Shown here piece after piece: positions 37,804 to 49,200 of a DNA stretch of 64,000 nucleotides. The first letter of the stretch is position 1; each line of letters begins with the position of its first letter. Both the position numbers and the translations under genes were made by a program. The notes below the pieces were generated by a model that saw only the letters and a list, made by a program, of their open reading frames with translations, ran no database searches and was not told where the DNA came from. Location: the NCBI GenBank assembly GCA_016165875.1, contig JABBOT010000023.1, positions 620,001 through 684,000 on the forward strand. Reading direction: 5' to 3'. The DNA comes from Acanthopleura granulata. Taxonomy: Eukaryota; Mollusca; Polyplacophora; Chitonida; Chitonidae.

Positions 37804-37877
37804 GGTCTCAGCCAATTTCAGCACTAGAACCTGTGGTATATTAAGAAAGGGTAATCTCTAATAACGATAATACTGTT
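37799..37877 (+). repeat. Third partial copy of the inverted-repeat body
   Basis: GGATAGGTCTCAGCCAATTT onward repeats 37499-37577 at an offset of exactly 300 bp with about three mismatches. It stops abruptly after ATACTGTT. It shows that the right arm is a head-to-tail, tandem-like unit truncated here. Confidence 0.85.
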
Positions 37878-38344
37878 GTTTATAAGGTGTGACTTGAATG
37901 TCCCGAGTTGACTGTAACATGTAATAACATAGGGAAATCACACCGAAAGGACAAAAGTATGTGTGAACAACACCGCAAAGTATTTCCAGACCATTGTGTT
38001 GTGGCGGGAGTAAACTTCTTGATCATTTCATGTTATAAATTTACATGTATACTTCAACCACATAGTGGTGAAACCATAGTTTCAACCACAACCCAAGGAG
38101 CCTAATCCACTGTCTCAGGTGAGAAGAGTGATCCGCGATTGGAACAATTATGTCACAGCCCAGACAGAGTGGTTGCGTTTCATGCTGTCTGATGGAGCAC
38201 AGTCAGATGTCAATGTCAGAAGCTGTTAGAAAAAATGCTTTACTGAAATAAACATGATATTGTCCAACCTTTTTGGCAAACTTACTTTCAACATGCACTG
38301 TTGTTCACTTCAAAGAAAGAGAACCTCTGAAATGAGAATAGTTA

Positions 38345-38505
38345 TTCATTAATTTATTTCATTGGTGTTTTATGCCGTACTCGAGAATATTACACATACC
38401 ATGGTGTCCAGAATTATGGTGGAAGGAATCTGTAGAGAGCCAGGGGAAAACCATGACCATCTGCAGTGTGCTGGAAAACCTTCCCACGTTTGTAGAACCA
38501 GAGTG
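38345..38505 (-). mobile_element. SINE copy, truncated
   Basis: On the plus strand this reads ATTTCATTGGTGTTTTATGC, then CGTACTCGAGAATATTACAC, AATTATGGTGGAAGGAA and CTTCCCACGTTTGTAG. It is the 3' half of the SINE family in minus orientation, without the tRNA-like head. Confidence 0.8.
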
Positions 38506-38670
38506 AATTTTTTATTTATTTGATTGGTGGTTTACGACGTATTCAAGAATATTTCACTTATACGATAGCGGAAAGCGTTATGGAGGGAGGAAACCGGGCA
38601 CTGCGCGAGGGATCTCCATGACTATCCGCAGGTTGCTGGCAGACCCCCACGTATGGCCATTGACACTGAG
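38506..38670 (-). mobile_element. Second SINE copy, adjacent and same orientation
   Basis: It begins right after the previous copy, with TTTATTTATTTGATTGGTGG, then TATTCAAGAATATTTCACTT, GGAGGGAGGAAACCGGGC and CCCCCACGTATGGCC. The two truncated copies lie head to tail. Confidence 0.8.
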
Positions 38671-40535
38671 TTCGGAAATCTACAGCGATTTTTTTAAGCT
38701 CCTACAATGGACTGAGTCAATCTAAGTGGACTAATATCTGGGGGTCAGTTTGATTCCTTTATTTTTCTAGGGTTGGTCAATTTTCACTTAACGCACATAT
38801 TTTTAGACATCGTACACTGTACCAAATATTAATAGTTCACAGCCAATTTCTTGGCTAGCATTAGATTAGCAGATATAGCAATTGTTATTAGCCAGCTGCG
38901 TGGGGTTATGTATATATGCACACACTGTCTTAGGCCTACCCTGCATTCTTTGGTTCTGCATGTGCTGTCCTGAATATAACTGAAAGTTGTCCATTTCTGC
39001 CTCTGGATATCTGATGTATTTCAAAATCTTAATAAGCTTGGCCTTGCAATCAGTTAACCAAATTTAATCCATATGTTTGTACATAAATTTCTTTGAAAGA
39101 TAGCACCATAAAGGAAGATGTTTTGTAAAGCAACACAACAGTGTGTCTAACTTTGAAGAAATCCCCAGAATGTATGATTTGAGCAGACTTGCATGTTTTC
39201 ACTAAACTGGCCTCAGAACACCTTTTGTGTCCCTGCGCCATATTTATTCTACCTTGTCAATGTGTAGAAAAGATGGTATATATATCTGTTGATCATGGGC
39301 TTGCACATATGTACTGTGTGCTGTACATACAGTTTTCTTGACTTAAAAAGACTGAAAAAGAGATGAGACAGGTGCACAGTAGGCACATGTTGGGATAGGG
39401 TATTACCAAAGGACCTGCATACAATCTTGCAAGTTTCTCATAAGAATCTTATAATAGAAAGGAGCCTTCCATAAAGTACATGGACATTTACAGGGGGGCA
39501 GGGCGTGTGTGTGCATGTGTGCACATTACGTACCATGGATGTATGATGAGGGGGAGGAGGAATCAGAGGTCAAGGCATGTACCAAACAAAAGTTTGTGAT
39601 GTAGATTTGTGAACTTGAATAAGATACATGCGATTGTACCAATTAGTAATATTAGCCATACAGTGTATAACATAGGTATTGTTGATGCGTGTCTGTGAGT
39701 GCACGCCAGTAGGACAGTCTACCATATGTAGTCAGCCAAAACTATTCAGTCACAGCTGACCAGAACTGGAAATACGAATACGAATTAATGTGAATAAACA
39801 AGTGCTATGAGATTGTGAAAGATTTTGAAACATTGCGCAGTATCTGACTTTAGTATAACAAACTCAGAACTGCTGCAAACTCAGATCTTCCCTTAGCTGC
39901 TTTAGGCATTGAAATGCCCTGTTGTTAACATGTTGGCAAATGGTAGAAATGAAAGCTGTTGAATCATCTGTGTGTGCCAGCTTTAATGTAGTATTGGTGG
40001 CATTCCTCCAGTGTTGTAGCTCTGTACATTTTGTGAACCTGTTGTGGTCCAGAACTGTACCAATCATTTTGCTTTCATCATTTTCTTTGCTGAAGGAGAC
40101 TGAAAGAGGCCACGAATGTGGAAAAATGGCAACATTACCAGAAGTGAGAGGATCAGCTGTTCAGCTAGATGGTTTGTTGAGGACATTTGTTGTGTTAAAA
40201 ATGGTTGACAAATATTGTTCCCCTGTGTAAAGTGAAGGAAGAACAACATACAGGCCTGTAATTTAAATATTAAATGGTTACTTGTTAAAACACCAGAACA
40301 TCCTAGGTATGAATTTGTGTGATCAAAAGTTTGCAAAATTCGCCTAAAGTGTCACCAATTGAATGCCACTCAAGTCCCAATAGAAACTGGGTAGAAATGT
40401 TAAAGTGATAAGAAAATTGTATGAACAAAGTTTATATCCTTGCTCAAATGAATTTGCGATGAAAAAGCAATATTTGAAACCTACAGACCTATCTGAAGAT
40501 TCAACAAAAAACAAAATCCCCAGCTGTGTCCGCAA
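38671..40535. other. Upstream region of the TEX11-like gene, no secured exon
   Basis: A possible first coding exon is ATG at about 40126, encoding MATLPEVRGSAVQLD plus one base before GTTTGT. Its phase would fit the exon at 43069, but the donor is weak and no homology supports it. Nothing else was recognised. Confidence 0.3.
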
Positions 40536-40830
40536 AATTTTCTGGGTGTGGCTTGATGTTAATGCTCACATGATATCCAATCAGGCAGATGTGATGTCTC
40601 TTTGGCTTGCCGGGATGACGTTGAGCATTTCAGTTTATTGTCAGTTGTGGATACAAGTTAGCAACTGGTGATGTCATGTCTTCATGCGTGATGTCACACC
40701 TGACAAAGAGGAAGTTTCTGTGTTCTCCTAATAAATGTACAATATCATGTCTTAATACACTATATACAAGTTAGGAAAGTAATACAGACCATCTCAATCA
40801 TTTTCATTTCACCTGTATGGAAATTAGCTA
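40536..40830 (-). repeat. Inverted relative of the 24.7-25.9 kb repeats
   Basis: The end near 40785-40812 (CATCTCAATCATTTTCATTT) is the reverse complement of the start block of those repeats. Preceding GTGATGTCACACCTG- and GATGACGTTGAG-like motifs match their TGATGTCA-rich middle. Identity is low. Confidence 0.45.
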
Positions 40831-41099
40831 AGTGTAAGGCCTTGATGATTTTGTGTTTCTTGTCTTTGATCCTCTTATTTTCAGAAACGTGTTTTTGACA
40901 CTATCTGCATACCTTTGTATCTCCCTGGCATTTAATGTTAGGAAATATACTGTAAATGACCAATAAATTTGCCCTGATTTTTCTAGTAGAGGCAAATTAA
41001 TGTCATAAAATATTATTTTTGTGCCAAAACTTGCATTTCCCAAGTGGGATATCATCAAACTTCACAACAATTTTCTAAAAATCAGTAGGGCTGTCAGAA

Positions 41100-42020
41100 C
41101 CAGGAACCATGAGCTGCTTTGTCATGGATGAAATATTAGGTCATTTAGGGTAGTTTCCAGGAACCGTAGTCTGTCTGTATGCAATCATTACCTTGTCAAC
41201 ATAACTTCTTCTACACCTTTCATTGGATTTTCATGAAACGTTGTAGGCATGACACAGACCATATGGGGATTTGCATGTTTTATTTGGGTTGTGCAACATC
41301 CATTATTTTTAAAGTTATGGCCCATTAAGGATACTAGAACCTCTCATAAGCAAAATTTCACATTTTGCCTTGTATGGATCAAACATGACCATATGTATGT
41401 ATATTCTAAAAGGTAAACGACTGCCGATTTCAAAAAGCCTCTAACATTTACCGAACCTTAATATTATTCAAAATGAAGAGCAAGTTTGAAAAAAAATCAG
41501 AGTTATTTTTCTAAATGCTATTTTTTCACCAATCTTCAAAAATTTTTGTAGCCCAAGTGGATAGGTTACTGTTTAAACTTCCACAGATTTTTAATATTCA
41601 TCTTAGATTGCTCTTAGTGGTCATTTAAAGTTAAAACTTTTAAAATTTTTTTAAAACTTTGAAACTTTGATTTTGTTTTACTAATATCTTTAAAACTAGA
41701 AAAAATATTGAAAACGCGAGACCATTTTTTAGCATTGGCATGTGTGCCAAGTTTAAAAGCAGAATGTTGAAAAATAAGGGAGAAATAAAAGTATTTCACC
41801 ACACCACCATCTCAAAAAGAGAAAGAGAGAAAAAGAACAAAATGTCTGGAGGAGCATTACATGTGACAAAAGTCGTCATTTGTTTGTTTGCCAATTAATT
41901 TTGATCACGAATTGTCCTGCCTCCAGTTAAAATATGAACATTTCAACCTACCATGCTCCATGAAAGCGTAATTTGAGATTTTATCTTGACATTTCTGAGC
42001 AAAACCTGCTAGAATGTGTT
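41100..42020 (+). repeat. Dispersed repeat, inverted partner of 29.5-30.1 kb
   Basis: Blocks from AAGGATACTAGAACCTCTCA (41337) to TGAGCAAAACCTGCTAGAAT (about 42015) are reverse complements of 30119-29581 in matching order. The version here is about 140 bp longer. The preceding part, ATTTTCATGAAACGTTGTAG with CCATATGGGGATTTGCATG, resembles a dispersed non-coding repeat I recall from mollusc genomes. No coding frame. Confidence 0.65.
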
Positions 42021-43068
42021 CCTATCCCCCCCTCCGCCCCACCCACGTTACCCTGGTGAGGTGATTTAGCTTGTTGTTTTAGTTACTAGGTGTGCAGCCA
42101 TGCATAGCTAATAGCAGGAGGCAATGTACATTTACCAGAGGCAGGTCTATTCACAGCAGGGACCCTCGTCAGTGATTTAATACCCCTAATCAGGGGGAAG
42201 GAGGAAAACACAAATGTCTTGGTGCACAACATGTTATACTTTCTGTCAGATTTAAGGTATTTACTATTCGAATTTGGTTTTCATCTTTATTTGAGAGGAA
42301 GGATAGGAGAGTGGAGTATAAAAATTTGAAATAGAAAGAATTCGACCAAATTTTATTCCAGAGGTGTAGTATCCTTATCTAGTACCTTAAACCTATAATG
42401 GAGACTCGTAGATAGTGAATGCTTATTAGAGTTATGTACTAGTCTCTCAATACCGTTATGTAGTGTACACAGCTATGCTTTTGTAAGTTGCTATGTGGCT
42501 GGCAGCGTAATGCCGCACCTTCCACCCTATTGTAAACAAATCTGGCCCATAATGTGTAGTGCATGCAGGTGGTGACATCCTGATGCCATTGATCTGTTGA
42601 GTATAGCCCCAGGGGGATTCACCATCACCTGATATGGCTCTTGTTCATGCTCACAAACAATTTGCAGAGAAACAGGAATGAATGTACACCCAACATTGAC
42701 AAAACAGAAAAAATGGGAACATATGCATGTATAATTTTAGCAGCTGTTTGTATTACTGTTTGCCTGTAAACTGTAGGCTCTGTTCAGATCCTTGCCTGAG
42801 AACTAATTGGTCTGACCACCTTTGAGTTGAAATGCCACTGATTTGAGTTATTAAGTCATTTGACTACTGCTTTTGCCAAACTCTGGAATATATCCCTTGT
42901 ATCCGCTGCAGCCAAGCTACGTTTGATCATGCAATCTCATTGGTGAGGTGCTAATAGTCTAATGTTGATCAAGGCAGTTTGAAAAGTATTCAGCTAGATC
43001 ATTAAATAATTTGAAAACATTATTAATGTACAGACATTTGCTTGTTTTGTTTCCTTGTTTCTGTGTAG
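42021..43068. other. 5' flank or intron of the TEX11-like gene
   Basis: No exon was recognised. The acceptor TTCTGTGTAG at 43068 ends it. Confidence 0.4.
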
Positions 43069-43205
43069 CCATTGTCAAAGACATTTGCCAAGTAGGAGTG
43101 ACTGATGATGCGACAGCGGTGAAGACAGAGAAAGCAATGGTGCTCCTTGAAGATATCCCTCATCTTGATTTAGGACGTTATGACCACAGATGCGTACATG
43201 GTATG
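43069..43205 (+). CDS. tex11: TEX11-like exon a (first seen)
   Basis: Acceptor CTGTGTAG, donor ATG|GTAAGT. The first two bases complete a split codon from an unseen upstream exon. It encodes IVKDICQVGVTDDATAV and then LEDIPHLDLGRYDH. Confidence 0.75.
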
Positions 43206-46200
43206 GTAAGTTTATGTTATATATACATGCGTATAATGCTAGTACATGTAATTACTTTCACTGCTTGTGGGGTTTTGGTGGCAATAAACAATTGACAATT
43301 GACGGTTGACTTGTCCTGTGGTCGTTTTTGCATTCTTACATCATTGCAGACTGCTGGTTTTCCACCAGTATGGTGTGGATATCTGTGTGTCATGTGAGAA
43401 AGTTTCAACAATGACTGGCCATACATTGGGTCTGTGATTTATTCTGGGTTTTCTCTGCCCATAATATTGGCTGCCATCATATTTATCCAATTCATCAAGT
43501 GAGTATGACATTAAACAACAATCAGATAAAAAATAGCCAAATAAATGAAAAGAAAATATCAGTAAATATCTATTTAATTCTGACCACTTTTTTCAAACCA
43601 TTTAACATTTTTGCGTCTGTAAATGGATATGAGAGCGTCCTTTCACTTCTCATCTAATTTGTTTGGGACAGGCAACTATAATATTTATGCGGATTTAAGA
43701 TAGACTAATAATAAATCAGAGATTATTCAATTGAGCTAATCTCCAATCTGCTTGTGGCTTTGTTATCCATAAATGTAATATCACGTTCCTTTCTATAATG
43801 TGAAGCCAGTCTGCGTGAAAATACTTCTATACATACATATATAGAATATTCTATACATAATATTACCTACTACATGTACCACTAAAGCAATACAAACCAC
43901 TTGTCATGGGACACATTGACAAAATCCTGTGTTACAATACATTGAGCATCTTCCCTGAAAGCATTATGTATGATATAGCCAGCAAGCTATTATGTGTTTA
44001 ACTTTCAGCTGGAGACCTTAGCAGTGCAACTTTGGAATCACGTTATCACTGTGAAGAACCAAGGCTCTCTTTCCAGTCAAAACAGTGCACAGCGTGAGTC
44101 ATCATTCTGTTATGGAGTTTCCTGACAGGTCTAGTTGTGAAATATTTAGGTTTAATATTATTTTAAATTAATTTCCTGCTCACCTTGTGGTGGCTTGGTG
44201 TGGTGTGCATGCTGGGTGCTTTTTAAAATTTTTCTCTTAGTTTGGCCTGGTTTCTAATACCTAAACCCTTAAACCTGCACATTACTGACTCCCTTCAATC
44301 CCAGATTTCAGGGAAATCATCTTGAGTATAGTACACAGTTCAGTGTAACAGCTGAATTCTATTTAAACATAACATTTAAATGAGAATTATTGATGTTGAT
44401 TTATTTATTTATTTATTTATCAATGTTGATAAATCATTTATAAATATCAGTAATTCATTTATCTGTATAACTAAATCAGTTATCCAGATCACTAAATCAG
44501 TTATCCACAAAATGATTTATTGATGTCAAATAGTATAATAGTACATCTCAAAATAAATTTTTATTGGAAGTTTCAAAATGTTATTGAAACTGAGTAAAAC
44601 AGATGAACTTCGTTAAAACACACACCTTCATAAGCTGCCCTGATTTCAATGCCTTGCTTTAATACCCTGCTACCTGGTGAATATGAACATTTTCTGTCAT
44701 ACTCCTTTTTTGTAGCAGTTTATTGTTATTACTAAATCATTTATAAATACTGATAAATCATTTATCAGTATCAGTATTAATTCATTTATCAATATTGATA
44801 AATCATTTATTGATATCTACAATGTATTTATTGACATTGACGATTGCCTTACGAATATATTTGGTAAATAAGTATCAATACTGATCACTCATTTATCATT
44901 ATCGATAATTCATTGATCATTATCAATAATTCTCAATCAAATGTTAATTTGGATGCCCATAGAATTCAGTATGTTTTACTACTTTCTTGAAGTTCATTCT
45001 AATAATTATGCATACATGAAAGTTCATGTGAACAACAGATGCTTGTCTGAATAATTTCATCAGAATAATCCTGTGCAAAATTTATTTTATGGTTAAGGAT
45101 TGAATATGCTTTGAACTCTCATGGTATGTACAGCTAAATGTAGGATATTACATCACAGTATCATTTATTGTTGAAGTTCATCTGTTCTACACATTTTACG
45201 CATGACTTCTTCAGTAATTGAATGAAAAGATCTGACTTGGAGTATTGACCGTGATTGTGCTGATGTAATTCAACTCCCTTGTTCTTTAACTGTAAAACAC
45301 ATTGTGGCCTTTTATTTCTGAGAAACAAGTTAGAAAATCATCTGCCTACTTCCCTGTTTTTAATTCCTCTCAATTTCAATCAGTGAGACACATAAGTTGT
45401 ATCCTGGAACAGAAATGTAACGATGGTAGCCAAGATGAGCATGTCCTCAAGAAAGTCATCATGGTAAGTATCAATTACTTTAGCTTATGTTGGCTCAAGT
45501 ACTCTTGACTGTCCTGAAGTGATATTTCAGGAGGGTGTCTGTGTTAAAATAACTGTATTGGGAATATACTGCTGTAAGAACTGTTATAATGCCACACTTC
45601 AGTTCTATAGTCTTTGTGTTTTGAAGAAGCATTAAATGATAAGGATCAAGATAATATGGATTGTCTGTCCAAATATGCATTTAAAGAGTACTGGGCAAGT
45701 CTTGAAAGAGTATTTTACAGATTAAACAACATTTTTCTAGTACTTGCACTTTCGCTAGACATACCAGATCATTAGTCTAGAACTCATTGGAAAGATATTT
45801 GCTGCCTTTAGTGTCTTATCTGTCTCAATCAAAGTCACCTCATGATGTTGTTCACATGATATCAGGGAAAAAAAGATTCTGGTAATGAGGACAGTTTAAT
45901 TAGAAACCTGTTCGTATTAAATTAAGTTATACATCACCTGCAATCTGTTTGAATCACAGTGTTGTTTTTTTTCTATAAGGCTTCCACAATGTAAGTTTTT
46001 ATAACCTGTTTCTTGTCTCCTTTCTTTTAAGGTACTGAGGTGACTTTATAAAGATGTATATAAACAGTACTTGCAGTTCTGTGATCATAGAAATTAAAAG
46101 TGCATGGACAGAAATTTGTTAGATCTGTAGTGACATCAGTATGTTCACTTCATTGGTCATTTGAATTCTTTTTCGCATCTCAGATGAGTTTGAAAACTGG

Positions 46201-49200
46201 AAGAACCTGGTTGGGTATGTAATTGTTGTTTCATTGGTTTTGTAATTTAATCCTCCGTGGATGAAATTTTCTACACTATAAAAATGTTAGGGTCATTTTG
46301 TGTAGAATCAGTTTCCTAGATGACACTTCCTGATTTCTATGGCTTTGTTAAATTGTATTCCCCTGTAGTCTATTTCTAACTGTATCTAGGAAACGGTTTT
46401 GCAAATTAACGTGAAGCCTGATGTAATAGATAGCTTATACATTGTCATTGTTTACTGTTATAGTTTTCTTTGATGTTTCACCAAATCTATCCATGCAATT
46501 GCCTTTTCATTGGTATGTATCTCCTGAATAGCTTTGCTTATTAACATCCTAATGATAGATAGTTTACACCTCAAACTGACCTGGTGCACCGTCATATTTT
46601 TTCTGTATCTGGGAGCTTTCCTATTCTGCTTTCCAGGGAGCCGAGGTATACAGGCTTATTGGCATGCATGTATTTTCATGAGAAAGTGGATGCTCGCCTT
46701 TTTGCTTGCTTGTTATACTGCTAATTAGGATATTTAGTTCATCTGCCTGTTATCATTAGGTGATGCTGAAAATTGCAGCTTGCCATCATGTTTGATTTTA
46801 TTTTGTTAACGGTGAAAAAAAAATCTTTGTTTACCAGATGTTGGTAATCCAGAGAGAGCAAATCTTGTCCTGCAGCTTTCAACAAAGGTACATTCTTAAC
46901 TTATTTTATCCTTGGCATTTTCAAGAACAGTATTTCTGACATCCTTTAATTCAACCAGCAGGAATGATGTGCTGAACTTTCAATGATCATGTTGAAATAC
47001 ATGTACTTTGAGGCACAGTTGGTCTACTTTTCAAGTGTTCAGGAGCAGAAAAACAATACATTTTACACACAAACATATGGTACACAATTATTAATATTTA
47101 CAGTGTATATATGTGTTTTTGAACATATAATTTTTATGACTTCCAGTATGTTGAAAGACTTCAGATATTAATCACCAGCAGAAAGAATAATGGTGACAGT
47201 GTGGACAGGGAAAAGATTGAGGCTGAAAAGGACAGATTCAAGCTGCTGTGCTACCAAGCTGAGGCTGTAAGAATTATTTTAATATCTAAGAAAGTTTAGT
47301 TGACAAAATTTGCCATCACATTAAATTAATTTAATCTTTCAAAATTGTTTTTATCGTGGCAGTTGGGTCCTGTGGGCTTTTTTAGACTGAGTATTCATTT
47401 GGTTAATGTTTACCTATCTTTTTATGTTGTTTCAGGCAGTGATGCTGAAGAATTTCTCAACTGCGAGAAATTTCTTTACAATATCAAAGGGGCTGATTTC
47501 AAATTTACCAAAAGAGGTTTGAGAGAGTCTTTCTAGCAATGTATTTTTTGCCTGTGCAATATAACCTGCGCAGTCAGTCCTTATTTAAATTTCAAGTTAG
47601 ACACAGATTTTATGTGTTAATTTACTTATGTTGTCAGTAATTACTCTACCAGTATTTAAATTAAAGATCTGTGATGATACAGTGTCCATGTGATGTTTGA
47701 GTTCAGAACAAAGTAATTTGACAACATCTAATAAATTGAGGTGATTGAAGTACTTTCAAAGTATCCTTTGGGTGAGGTAGACGCTTCACGTCTGGTGGGT
47801 TATCATTTCCACCTTTGACGAACAATATTTATGGTATTCAGCTTTCACTGCGCAATATTCTATTTACATGTGTTACTTATACTTTAACAATGTCAGGATT
47901 TTTTGTATTTAAAGAAGTATAAAACAATGTTTTCAGCTGCAGGCCTTCAAAGACCTGTCAGTAGCATGGCGTGGTACATGACTCAGTATGACAGCCTTCT
48001 TTTGGCGTGATGTAGGAATATAACAATTGACCAAACTTGTATTATGACATCGTCCCAATGAGCTCAAACTGGAACGTCATAAAAACAACGTGTTTCATTT
48101 TTGAATTTACGGTGTCTTGGTGTGTAATATCAAATCTGATAACAAAAGTAATGTCTAACTAATGAAAATATCACTGTTACCATTGAATACTGGGATTTCA
48201 CTGATGTATAACTAATATAATGGAGAATTCTTATATATTTTTTTATATTAGATCCTCCTGGAATTCATTCAAGTGATATTATTTTTGCAGGGTGCTGTAC
48301 TTTCAATGCTGTGTTATAATTTTGGCGTGGAGGCCTTTCAGCTGCGTTACTTTCAGGAATGTGTGTTTTGGCTTCAAGAAAGTTATGAAATAGGAAAAAA
48401 CAGAGTAGAAATTGACCCCAAAAACCAGGTAAGTACATATGCAGATTGATTGATACATATATATAATTCATTATTTGCTAACATGTAAATATGCTGCTGA
48501 TATATCCAGATACTCTTTCACAAAAGATTCCAATGTATACCAAAGACAATTTCTCTGAGGGTCAGTAACAAACTTGAAAATATTAATGTTCATAATAAGA
48601 TGCTAACATTTCAGTGGTCACCAATTTCACAATCATATTTTTAAAGGACTGACAATGAAATATATTTCTAATTCAATAACTGAAAGTGTCACAAATATAA
48701 CTGGTATTGAAGAGACAGTTGAGCTTAATCTGTAAACATGATTTACAATGTGAACATATTGTATAGTCTAAGCAATCAATCGTACCGGCTGTCTCTTTTA
48801 GCTCATCTCTGTTGAGACACTTTTTCTAGCCCTATAACAATAATGAAGTATAAGCTGCTTGCACATGACTCAGCGTCAGACGGATTCAACAAGATCTTAA
48901 ATGTCGTAATATGTTCCTGTATATATAACAACTACAGTTTAAGAATCTGGAGTAATCATAATCTTGTTGTACATGAATTTGATTTTAAGGGTAGAACATT
49001 GCGGCTATTGGCCAATTCTTACTTGGAATGGAATGAGGAAGGTCATCTACAGAAAGCCTTCAATGCCATAACCTTGGCTGAATCAGTAAGATACATGCAT
49101 TTCTGCTTTTGCTTATACTGGTACACAGGTACTGTATTTCATTGTTCTTAATGCCAATTACATGAAGACTTCTTTTCATGTTTATGATGGGGATCAGTAT

